64,000 bases of DNA, taken from Spisula solida. Its lineage: Eukaryota; Mollusca; Bivalvia; Venerida; Mactridae. The notes under the pieces were generated by a model, which saw only the letters and a list, made by a program, of their open reading frames with translations, made no database searches and was not told the DNA's origin. Positions within the stretch are counted from its first letter, which is position 1. Each line of letters begins with the position of its first letter. Positions 33,696 through 45,600 of the stretch are shown piece after piece. The stretch lies in the NCBI GenBank assembly GCA_947247005.1, contig OX365944.1, forward strand, positions 25,767,501 through 25,831,500. The letters are read 5' to 3'. The position numbers were made by a program, and so were the translations under genes.

Positions 33696-35519
33696 CCATC
33701 TTTTACGTATATTTATATAAATTGAAGGAGCGAGGGCATTTCCATACCTAAATCCAATCTTGATCAAAATAGAGACCGTTCTTACATAATAGAAATAGTA
33801 GCAATGTGCTAGAGTGGATGTTACGCACACAAGCCTTGAATTGGGTGGTAGGGATGGTGCCTCATGTTTGTTGAGATTATGGATTACATTGAAATGATTT
33901 GAAGGGTATAACAGAATAGGTATTATATTGTCTCGTAGTGGGTAGATTTGGGAGGGGTCCCCTCCCGTAGAAGATTTTTCAAGTTTTGAATGAAAATGGT
34001 GAAATTTCGTGGTAAGAAAATCCAACTTTGGGATATAAAGTACAACACCCCCAGGTTGTGACTTTTTACTTTTCAAATTAATGTTTCGCACGTGCGTAAG
34101 TGCGTATGGCTTGCTACGCCCCTGACATAACATAGACCACATCGTGCATTTAATACATTTTTAACGTTTTTATAAATATAGACCGGTCTACATCTGTCTG
34201 CGAACTCTGGTCGGTCCGGCATGATGGACACTGCATAAACGCGCTGCTACATCACTGGTACACTCTGTATACAGCCAGCAAATCGTCTTGAACCTATAGA
34301 TTTATTTATTAAGAAATCCACAAACTCAATTAACCATTAAATAATGTTCTTTATTAGGATTTAATTAAATTGCATTTGACATGGTAATTTACTGTTTTTA
34401 ATATGGATAATTAATAATTATCACTCGCTCGCGGAGACCCAACACTTTCCACTACCAAAATAGGCTTTACATTCAAAACGGATCGGGCTATCTGAACGTC
34501 ATTGTAAAATTATGACACTTTGCAAATGACGTCATTATTTCGCAAGACCACGTGTCTTTTACCGAAAGTAAACAACGTATTTTTGTTAACTGGAGATGAG
34601 AAGTGTCTGTCACTGAACAAGAAGAAAACTGCTGAAAGTGAGAGCAACATTTAAGGGTAGATACAGAATTTAGATCTATTTTTTAATACATTGGATGATG
34701 ATGAATCTACGTCTACGTAATTTTATTTACTGCTCATTGCTGTCGGAAGGAAATGCACCACAATTTGCAAATATGCGCATCAACTAGGTCACTGTGTCTT
34801 ACATCAACACTTATGCATACAACGTCATGTTGATCTACTGATAACTTTATTTATAACCCAATCAATGACGTCGAATCATCATGTGATTGGGAAGTTTGTG
34901 TCAGAAATTGACGCGATATCTATTTGGCGCCACGTGATCGATTGGTATTGGTGTCGTACATGTGCGGGTCCAGAGGGAAGGAAACGGATGTCCGGAACCC
35001 CTGGTAAAATTGTGGTTATCTTATATATTCACTCTAGTTTGTCAGGGCTAATTAGAGCTACATGTAGGCTTACATAATTATGCTAGAACTTCTGAGAAAA
35101 TATAGTTGATCGGACTAAGACCCAAAGATTTTTTTTGAACCCGCGCAATGTACTGTACTGTAGTGTCACATGGTGTAAAAGAGTAAAACACATTTTAAAG
35201 CTGATTCATGGCAGTGTCGTAGTCAAATATTTCGAGGTACATTATTTGAGGCGATTTTTTTCTGCTGAAGATGAAGATCTATCAATGCTTATTTTGGTTA
35301 TTTTTCAAATTTAAGGGATTTGAATGAAAAATCGAGGAATTATTAAGTGTGCATGCATATCAATGAGTATGATACGTATAGATCTACGAGAAGAGATTAT
35401 TCCTGAAAAATATCATGCGGAAACTCTATTAGAGAAATACCACCCACTGTCCCAGTCTTTGTCGAATACCCGCGTCACAAATCCAGTAGATAGGCCGAAA
35501 ATTGATCCTTTGGCATAAT

Positions 35520-35665
35520 TTTAGCAAAAGCTAATCAGCCTGGGCATTTAAAAAATCAATGAGTCCCACTTTGTAAAACTAAAGTAGAATCAAGATTATA
35601 TTTCCAAAATTTAATAAGTCACGAGCAAATTTAATGAGTCAGGGACTCGGAACTCGCACCAAAAT
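35520..35665. repeat. Dispersed repeat with GAGTCCC/GACTCGGAACT blocks
   Basis: CAATGAGTCCCACTTTG and GAGTCAGGGACTCGGAACTC resemble 54060-54150 (CAATGAGTCCCAAGCC and GAGTCTGGGATTCGGAACTG) and, more weakly, 29845-29890. Otherwise 34123-35774 shows no gene or repeat that I recognise. Confidence 0.5.
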
Positions 35666-35774
35666 CAAACACTGATCAACAACCGGCGTACACACAAATT
35701 CGGACAAAACGTACTGTTCCTATGATAGACATATATACGGGCATCAAAATCGTGTTACGTTACAATGCCGACGA

Positions 35775-35851
35775 TGACGTCATCATATGTTGACGTCACC
35801 AGACGTTACAATTACGTTGACGTCACAATACGTTGAACTGCACTGACGTCA
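35775..35851. promoter_or_regulatory. Cluster of four perfect TGACGTCA (CRE) sites
   Basis: The palindrome TGACGTCA occurs at 35775-35782, 35791-35798, 35818-35825 and 35844-35851. Spacings are 16, 27 and 26 bp, the last two close to two and a half helical turns. TGACGTCA is the full consensus for CREB/ATF bZIP factors. The nearest gene downstream on the same strand is the innexin, whose first recognised exon is 3.8 kb away. Regulatory function is inference. Confidence 0.5.
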
Positions 35852-36005
35852 CAAGAGGTTGTAACTAGGCATACGGCGTGACACAAACAAACATTATTGA
35901 GGATCGGGTTTGCAGACAGAACAAAGGGAGATTCCGTCTCGTACGGATCTGCCCAGGGCGGTAGATAGAACCATGACGGTACAATCTTAAATTCTTAATA
36001 ATACT

Positions 36006-36085
36006 TGTTAAGTGTCTGGAAAAATCAGCAATTTTAATATAATTTAATTATTAAAAAATTGCTGATTTTTCCTGACACTTAACAA
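36006..36085. mobile_element. 80-bp hairpin MITE
   Basis: Arms of about 33 bp: TTGTTAAGTGTCTGGAAAAA with TCAGCAATTTT, answered by AAAATTGCTGATTTTTCCTG and ACACTTAACAA, around an AT-rich loop. Confidence 0.8.
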
Positions 36086-36803
36086 ATCTTGTAAATGTGC
36101 ATGTGTTTTTACCGTATACCTTTTAATGCATTACTATTTATGTAAGAAATGTTGTGTATATTTTGCTATTGACTACCTCAGCAAGTGATTTCTTCGAAAT
36201 TAAATAGATCTTCAGCGGTTTTAGCGGCATTTTAAACATCAAAAATGTAAAATGTACGTACGAGAAATTGACCCGTATGAGCAAATAATGTGTATGTATG
36301 GACAATTGGAATTTTAAATAGATCTATATCATCAAATTCGAAAAATGTCACTCAACAACATTTTGGTTGTTAACTTTTTTAAATGCTTAAAAGGGCATTT
36401 TGATTAATATGATCAAAGGGTGTTAACCGTGTGGAAATTGCCTTTGTGATGTCAAATGTCGGCAATTCTAAGCCAAAATTCGGCTTTTTTATTATTATTG
36501 CTTTCCAGGGATAAAAACCGGATCGTACGATTTCCACGAAAAATAACTGTTTTAGAGTTTCTTATAATGGTGAAAGTTGCCAACTCTGCTGTTGACGAGT
36601 CTTGAAACAAAACCCGAAATATTTCAGACCTAAATATTTCGAATATTTAGGATGCACCCTGGCGGCCTGCTTGAGTGCAGGATGTGGTATCACTGTTCAC
36701 TCGGGACCGAATAGACGTGCTACACTAATTAATCAATGATGATGTTACATACACCAATGACCGTTAATATCATGCGCAGATTCGGTTTGAGGGGATGGGA
36801 CCA

Positions 36804-37267
36804 GGGTACTGTTTTATCAAAGCATTTACGCTAGCGTAACTCTAAGTTTTCCGTAAATATTGCGTACGTCGATAATATTTGCGCAAATGCGTTTTACTAA
36901 GATATTTTTTCTCATGTTTTGTCGTAAGTTATAATTGGCGTAATTCTGCGTAAGGTCGGAGTAAATAGCAAATATGAACGTAGTGAGGAGTTTTCGCCAC
37001 CGCGGCACTGTTGTTATAGACCGTGATTAGTAATATAAACCTGTTAAATCATCAAAACTTATCGAACTTTTATGTATATTTATTCACTCTGGTTCCCGTT
37101 ATATTGGTAATATTGTGGCCCGGTCTACGTTCAATATTCAATATTTTTACGTAAATGTATGCAACAATTTGCGATCGATTAGTAAAACACACTTAAGGAT
37201 TTGCGTAAGTGACAAATATATGCGCAAATGTACGCGACATTTACGCAATGTTAGTAAAACAGTACCC
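36804..37267. mobile_element. MITE family M3, copy 1
   Basis: Ends GGGTACTGTTTTATCAAAGC and TTAGTAAAACAGTACCC are inverted, with subterminal ATTTACGC/GCGTAA blocks. A related element lies at 41156-41395. Length about 464 bp; no coding content. Confidence 0.7.
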
Positions 37268-37935
37268 AGGACCCTCTGATAGTCAATTGAAACAAAATCC
37301 CCAAACGCGGGTAAGGGCGGGTGATAGCGGGGAACAGTACCGTGATTTTCCCTTTCCGATTTTGTTTCCCGCAATAATTTAGCTGGTAAATATTGTCGAA
37401 ACTATATAAGGTATAGGGCAAGGCAATTTGTGGGGATTTTACCATCTGCATAGCCCAGCGTGTGCAGGGATTTTAACAGGGGTTTGAAAAGGCAAAAGTA
37501 AAAATCCCCGTCCTTCCCGGACGATTACGATTTGACCTAACTGATGTTACGTTTTGACTATAATTTGGTGACATTACGTTTTTGGTGGGGTTACGTTTTG
37601 ACTGGATCCCGGTTAGCGTGGTTTCAATTGACTGGTGCATTAGCTACATGTACATGGAAGAAGCGGATCGCAAAAGGCTCAATCAGAACTGTTAACAGAA
37701 AATTCAATATTAAACTTGTAGATGGTGATATTTACCACGTTGGCAATATCTAGCTGTCATTCATCTAGTCAGAACGAATGTCAATCAGTAAACATCTCTA
37801 TAAACATGTGTGAACTTTATGTTTTACGTATGTACCAAGCTCCAGGGTTGGCGTTATGATATACATGCATGTAACATGCTATAACCGAACGTATCGCAAA
37901 TTGGGTTTTACAAAGTTTGTGTGTGTTACTTTCAG

Positions 37936-37980
37936 GGGAACGTATAAAGCTGCCTTTATCGGACACACTCTATAATAAAT
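37936..37980 (+). other. Possible 5' non-coding exon
   Basis: A strong acceptor (TGTTACTTTCAG) is followed 45 bp later by a consensus donor (GTAAGTAT). No frame joins to the innexin exon at 39625 in phase, so if used it is untranslated or belongs elsewhere. The rest of 37268-39624 shows no recognised coding block; the innexin start exon should be somewhere in or before it. Confidence 0.25.
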
Positions 37981-38396
37981 GTAAGTATTTATATTCTGTT
38001 TTTATGTACATGTATAAAATTTGTATAGACCATTGGAACATTTTCATTTTTATCTTATTTAACCAATAATTAGAACTAATGAGCTGGAAATGTTATTGAA
38101 CCCAACTCGACGCGTACAGTATCACGTAGATCACCAGGGGCTGGACCGTCAGAAAAAGGGCAGCCACTTGGAGACAGCTTATCTGTCGAATGAAAATGCA
38201 TCTCTCCGTGTCAAGTCGATAAAACATTTCCATCAATTAAAAAACTAACATTATCTAACGTTACTAGATCTATAAAGCAATATTTTTAAAAAATGTATAT
38301 TTAATATTTGTTATGCTAAAAGTCTAATTTTATTTCCCTGCGTATTCATAAGTATTTTGAGACTGAAACTCAGACAATGACTGAATCAATGTCATG

Positions 38397-38460
38397 TAGC
38401 GACTGTGGCCTAGTGGCAGAGTGTGGGAGTCCTGGGTTCGCGACTTGAACTCGAGTCATT
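38397..38460 (+). repeat. Weak tRNA-like stretch
   Basis: GTGGCCTAGTGGCAGAG resembles an A box and CCTGGGTTCGCGACTTG a degenerate B box. Probably a SINE head. Confidence 0.35.
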
Positions 38461-39624
38461 GAGTGTGTCACGCCACAAAAATGTAAATATGGCCGCAGTA
38501 TTGCGATACAAGGAATCAGGTGTTATAAGTGATTACTATTTTCAGAATGAGGCCAAAAAGCTATAAAACTAATTTGGCCACTTACTTCAAGAATAATTAA
38601 ACATGGATTGAAATACACAAACTTCTGGTTTATTTTGTGTGTCACGCGTACATTAAATCAGGGAATAGATCTCCGATCCCGAGCCATCAAGGCTCATGGC
38701 GAAAGAAGTACGACTGTCCCCGGATCATTCACGGCGGTTAAACGGAACACGTCGGTACATTCCGTGTTCTTCCATCGCTCTGTCTAGATTGTCCGGTACG
38801 GTCCTTGGTCATCAGTTTGGGCGCTTGGTTTATTGCGTGTTGCTGCGTGTTTGTACGGGGTTGTCCATGTGACTACCGTCTTACCACCGGCGCGATCGTT
38901 GGGTGTCCGTCGACGCTCAAAACACATCAAAGAGAGCACAGATCGTCCCGGATTTTGATCGGGTGGGATTCGGCACTCCCCGGGACAGCAATGTGTCTTT
39001 GGTCTTAACGAGCCACAACAGACAAACAAACATCAATGTGTTAACATGAATACGTTGTGTATATTGTTTGAAATATTCCAACTTCAGAACAATAATAATT
39101 TAGTACCTTGTAAAAATGGAAGCTGACGCGACATGATACAACATTTGTCTGTTAAACTGACGTCATCATGTTTTGACTGTATATTGCCAACGTATTGCGC
39201 GCCAATATTCTGTCGTCTGTCGTGTTATATGGAATAGGGGGCAATAGGGATTATTTGAGGGGATTAACGGGTACACGTAAAATGTACGATTTTACCGCGA
39301 GGTGATGTTAGGTTTCCTTTTATTTATTTAGTTGCGTGTCATATTTCGAAATACAATATGCAATACAATTACTTAGTAGATTTATATCTTGATTTATTCA
39401 GTTTCCGTAAAAGTATACTGTTACTAGATTTAGATTAATTGTATAGCTTTAGGCCGTCCGACCATATCTTTTTCAATGATACATGTGGCATAATCGTATA
39501 TGCAGTGCCAATTAGTGTAAAAGTCTGAAATAATTAAATACGGGTGTTAGATTGGCTAGGCGCCATTCCTTTTTTGAACATCTTGATCCAGGTGTATAAT
39601 TATTATTTTATGTTTTTCTTTCAG

Positions 39625-42600
39625 GTTTCCAAGCAATATTATAGCGTCGTGGGTGGCCTGGCAGAAGTTAACGGGAAATGACGATGATGATTGGGCAGAT
39701 AGGCTAAATCATATATACAGTGTAGTCATCCTGGTCGTGTTCGCCCTGTTTGTTGCCGGAGGATCATACGTGGCCGATCCAATAGCATGCTACTATGACC
39801 GAGGATCTTCTAGTAAGTTAATTACGCTTATTATGCACCTATCAATGTTTTGCGCATTTGGGAGGCGGGCGGGCATACACAGGACTTTTAATAGACAGAA
39901 GACAATTCCCGACAGGAGGAAATTAGACACGCCGAATGATTCCTGGTCCCGGGCCACAGACTTTGGTCGGATTTAGGTCCCGGTATTAGGGGATTTAAAC
40001 GTCGCAGCAAGTAGACAACAATTTAAAGATGGTGGGCCATTTGATGCAGGAAATATCTCCAACTGTGGGGAGCTAGACAAATTGTTTGGCTCTAGGGTGG
40101 GGAATTAGACACCAACAAAAATATTCTGGTTCTTCCCGCCTATCCCCCCCCCCCCTTGTGCATAATATGGAAAGGTGCTTAATCACATTCACTGTAAACT
40201 TATTTATAAAAGTGAGTTTATGATTTCATAGCTTTGTCATGGTCACAATAAATTCGTGGATTTCAAAAGACAAACTAAGACCAAAACAAATTAATATTGT
40301 GGTTGTGGTAAAATTATGTAAAAACAGATAGGTAACCTACCAAATGACTTTATTGATTTTATTCACTAAACATTCGATAATCGTTGATCCAGGGTGATTT
40401 CCAGCAAAATGTCAATGAATTGTTTAGGGTCAGGTAGGTAGGGTGTTACCGGACTCAAAATATCATTAGTCCCCCAGATACATAGTATATGGGGGCTATA
40501 TTTGAGTCTAGTCATGCTTGAGGATGGTTGGTTGGTCTGTTGGTTAGTTGGTTGGTTGGTCCATGGGTGCAAAATTTGTCCGCACTATTTCTCTGTAACC
40601 ACTGGTCGGATTTCAATGAAACTTTGCATGAATGATCAGTACCAAGTCTTGTGTGCATATCGTCGGCGCACGTTGATCAGATCAATTTAAAGGTAGTTAT
40701 GGCCCTTTGTTTTTTTACACTTATAAATTTTGTCTGCGCTATTTCTCAGCAATCAATGGTCGGATTTGAACAAAACGTTGCATGACTGATCAGTACCAAG
40801 TCTACTTGTGCATATCTGGCTGTATCAAGCAGTTTCTGGCGGTATTCATTACATTCAGTGATATTTCTTGTTTCGTTTTGCCTTACAATAACATGTTATA
40901 ATTGTGTGTGTAGTAAAACCTGATCTCAATACCACCTGATTAATGAGACCACCTTAAAATTAAAACCACCTGAAAGTTAGGAATCCATTAAACTGCTTTG
41001 TTCATTATTCAACCTCACAATAAGACAAACTCAATAATGAGACCTGTTTTAAATGTCAGAAAGGTGGTCTTATTATTTGAGTAGTACTGAATACAATTGT
41101 ATGGATTGTGGAGAAACTTATGTGCACTCCAATCAGAATAAAAATCCAGTGACCAGGGTACTGTTTTATCAAAGAACTTAAGGAAGTAGTTAAATTACGA
41201 TCAAATTTAAATCCTTCATAATTTGTTTACAATTATAAAGTGTGGTTAATAGAGCTGCAATACTAATAATGATTTAGTTAATGAACTTTTACAAACCATA
41301 TCCGTCACCAATTTGCATTTATTAAAGAATTATAAAGACTTTAAATTTGAGCGTAACTTTAAAATTTGTGTAAGTGCTTTGATAAAACAGTGACCTGCGG
41401 TCTAGTCCACTATAACGGTGTAAAACCAATTATAAAGGCTTATACTGTACAAACAACTATAATTTCAATGCTGAACTAACAAACTATATTCGCTCTACCT
41501 GTTCAGACAATGGTTGTTACCTTTTGTGTACACATAAACTGCAATGTCACTGTCACAATATCCTAACAGGACTGTATTCTATTTCAGTGCATGAAATGAA
41601 GTATATCAACAACTATTGTTGGATATCTAACACATTCTATGTACCTATACATCAAGAAGTGAGACGACTTTATGATACAGATCTGGAGATCACATATTAC
41701 CAATATGTCCCCGTCATTCTACTTTTCATGGCTCTACTATTCAAAGTAAGTACCAACATTATAGAACAATTTCTACATATATATATACTGTTCTCGAATT
41801 TGTTTCTAAAAACATATTATAGGGGTTCAATTAGATGATTTTGCAGACAGGTAATGCACTTGTCAATGGGGGGGGGGCTTATATAGGGGAATTAGATATT
41901 TTTGGAAATTGGTTGTTAAATTTCCCCCCATTTGCTGGTATTCCCCGGCAATCGCCGCTACGGATCTTACACCAAAATCAACAAATATCATCAAACATTG
42001 TCGTGGTCAGAGAATAATTTGGGTGATAATAATTTCATTGAACTCAGGAAAAAAAACCTAAAGATCCAGCAATATTGATTTCTTCTGATACTATTTAAAG
42101 GTTTGATTATACAGTACAAGACATATAACAACACAATTACCCAAAATATCAGTTTGTGGAGAAATAGAAAATATCACACTTGAGTCGAAGTTATGCAAAG
42201 GTCATTAAAACTATCATATAACTCAAACGCTGGTTTTGATGAATTTGTGGTAAGATACTCGAAATGTTTATGTTAAATTTTTAGTATGCATCTTTTTATG
42301 CCCCCCTATTGATAGATGGGGAGGCATATAGTGATTCACCTGTCCGTCCGTTCGTCCGTCCGTCCATCCGTCCGTCCGTTCGTCCGTCCGTCCTGGTTAA
42401 CCCAAATTGACCGTTTCTTCTAGCATTAATATGGCTTGCTACAAAGCTTTCATACTTGCATGGATGTTGTGTATGAACACTCTCCACACGCCAGTATCAC
42501 CTAACCCCATTTTGACCTTCACCTTGACCTAATTTTGGACTTAGACTTATTTATGGACAAGGCTTCCACAGGGGGCATAAGCGTTTATTGAACGCAGTCT

Positions 42601-45600
42601 TGTTGATAATTATTTTGGCATTCCAACATTGATTTGAATGCGCTATAAATATACATATGTATATAAGATACATAAAGCTTCTTTTTTCTCTTTATGTTAT
42701 CTTAAATATGGTTCAAAAATTTGTCAATCAGCAAAGCAAGTCATTATGAAATAATGTCTTCAACAAGCGGACATGTATTTTGAGACATCCTGTATATATA
42801 CAGTACAACCTCTCTTGAGCAACACTCATTGGGAAAGACAAAATCAGTTGTTTCTCTGAAGAGGTAAAATGTATAATAAATGGTCTCTTCTGGAACAACT
42901 TTAATTGATTATATTGCTTCAGAAAGGTTGTTGTACTATGGAGGGTTGCTCTGGAGAGGTTGTACTGTAAATGTGTGAAAAATATTGAATATTCAATTCA
43001 ATTTCTTGTAGCTGCCATGTATTGTCTGGCGTTGCCTGTCTTCCCATGCGGGTCTTGACTTACACAGGATTGTTGAACTAACTGTCACAGCTCACTATGT
43101 GGAAGATGAAAAGAGATGGGAGAAGATCAGTGATATTGCTAGAACAATAGATCGCTGGTTGGAGGCCAATCGACAGTACCACTGGAATTTCTTGGTCAGG
43201 TTTCGTCAGAGGCTGTCACGTATTTGTTTCTGTTTCAACCGACGAGAAGGCACCTACCTCACTGGTAATCATTTTATATGTTTATAATGAATTGGTATGC
43301 ATTTTAATCTTTCTAATTAATAATTGAAGAACTGTTTTCAAAATTTGTATGCATGTTACTCATGACTAGTAGATGGCCCCTATTGTTCTGTTAGGTTGTT
43401 GGGTAAAAGTACATTAAATTTTATGATTAAGCGACTATTTTGAAGTATGTCTGCCAGAGTTTTGCCAATGACCCCCAAACTTTAAGGGAATAGACAGTCA
43501 TGGGGTGATGCAAAGATTATGGGTGCACTACCTGTTACTTTTTTCTGAATAGACTCATTGTCTCTTTAATATTCCCGAGTCCCAGTGTACAGCACTGGTA
43601 TATATGTGAGACTACCTCTGTGGTAACAACTTGTTCATCTCTAGTTGGGTAGGAAACACTGAAGTTTTTCAGAAACCCCAGCTGAGATTTGAACCAGGGA
43701 CCTCTAGACCCATAGTCTACATTGTAGAGCCTTATGCACTCATCCACTTTGTCACTCATATTGTTTTAATAATACTGTAAAGTCAATATTTTCGTTGGGG
43801 TTCAATTAATTTTCGGTTATTTCATGGTTGAATTCTACCTCAAAATTTAATCCCCACGATTGATAGACATCCAAATACAGAACAATGTTTTAACCTTCCA
43901 TGTTGTGCAATCTGCAAATTTTTGACCCCACAAAATTGCTTTTTTTCAAAAATCCCCAAAATTTGATACCCACGGAAATATGTGATTTTACAGTATCATG
44001 TTTATTTCTAGGCCTGTACATTCTGGTGAAGCTCTTATATGTGGTGAATGTGATTAGTCAGTTCTTCATACTGGATGCATTCCTGGGAGGGTTCTTCAGT
44101 CTATGGGGACTTGAAGCAATATACACACTGGCTGATGAACATCAGATGAAGGAGTCCCATAGGTTCCCTAGAGCAACACTCTGCACGTTCAAGCTACGAC
44201 AAATACAGAATGCTCAGGTATGTGGCATTTAGCTACTTCAGTTCATGCTTCGCAAACATGTGCTGCAGCTATTCTGCAAAGGTTGGCCAAAGATAAAATG
44301 TAGTAGCTGGAACTGCCTGATTAAGTTTTGCATGTTTCATTCTAGTTACAATTGTCTGTATAATCTACTCATCAAATCTGTGCGGCAACTGTTTTGCAAA
44401 GGCTTTGGCAAATATTTTGAAACGGAAATAAATATATTCTGCCAAGACCCTACCTGTACGAAATTTTTCGCCCGGAAATGACACGGAATTGTTACTTTAA
44501 TTCCAGGCGTAAAAGTGTTTACTGGCGTAATTTACTTTATACAAAATTAAAGGAAGAAGCGTATTCTGGGCATATTCCGGGCGGAATCCGGGCGGAAAAC
44601 AGGGGCGAAATATGTAAATTAGGTGGAGCGGAATTTCAAATTACGGCGGAATTAACGATTAGGGGCGGAATTTTTAGATTACAGTGGATTTTCAGAATAC
44701 GGGCGGAATTCAAGATTACGGGTGGATTTTGAATGTAAATTCCGTATCTGTCTTAAGTGCATTAAACCAGCATTTTTTACACAAAAATACATAAATGGAC
44801 ATCAGATGTCTGCCTTCTTAAATGAAGCCATGCCCACAAATATGACAAAAATAACTGTAATATTGAAATCATGTTGATAATAGCTGTGTTTTGATATTAC
44901 AGCTGTGTTTTTACCAGAATGGGCTCGCACTATTTTCGTTCTAAATAAGGAGGTACAAATTTTTGTAAAATAAATCAAAGGGAAACACTTAATTTGTATC
45001 ATATGTATATTTCTATGTGAGAAAGAACACACTTGGGCAATAGCATGCAATTCTGACAAATTTCCTTAACATTAAATACTTACAATTAATAGATTGTGTA
45101 AAAGGCAGTCGCTGCTTGCAGTACCATATAGTCTTAATGTCTCCAGATTTTTAAATAACCCTACCACTATTAATACTTGTACTTTAATACATTGTTATCC
45201 ACCCATCATTGTCGCGAATATAAAATTATTGTCGTCAATTGAATATAAGGCACTAATCTCCAATGTCTTCAAAATTTAATTTCATGTTTTTATTTGTTCT
45301 TTTCCTGGTTGAGGAATCTTCAGCCTCAGGGATGTACCAATAGGTCCAATAATATGAACACCATAGCCTGAAATGAAATTAATGAGATAAACTAAAATTC
45401 AAATACAAGGCCTTAAAGGCAATACTTCAAGCCCAGACACCCAACATCTAAATCTGATGGTGACCTTATAATATAGGTCTGCATGTAACACTATTACATG
45501 TAGAAATCATCAAATAGAGATGTGATCACAGAACACAGATGTCCCCGACTGCCATTTACATGTAATTAATAATTTATTATTATGTGAAGGGAAATAACTC

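Noticed and set aside
33681..34142. 153-codon open frame on the minus strand
   Set aside because: It begins and ends in CAGGGGCGTAGC transposon termini and matches no known domain; it is transposon sequence.
37936..37980. Coding first exon of the innexin
   Set aside because: Good splice sites, but no frame provides an ATG or the phase required by the 39625 exon.
38784..39029. 81-codon minus-strand frame in a GC-richer patch
   Set aside because: No domain, no splice context, and the opposite strand is open too; not supported as a gene.
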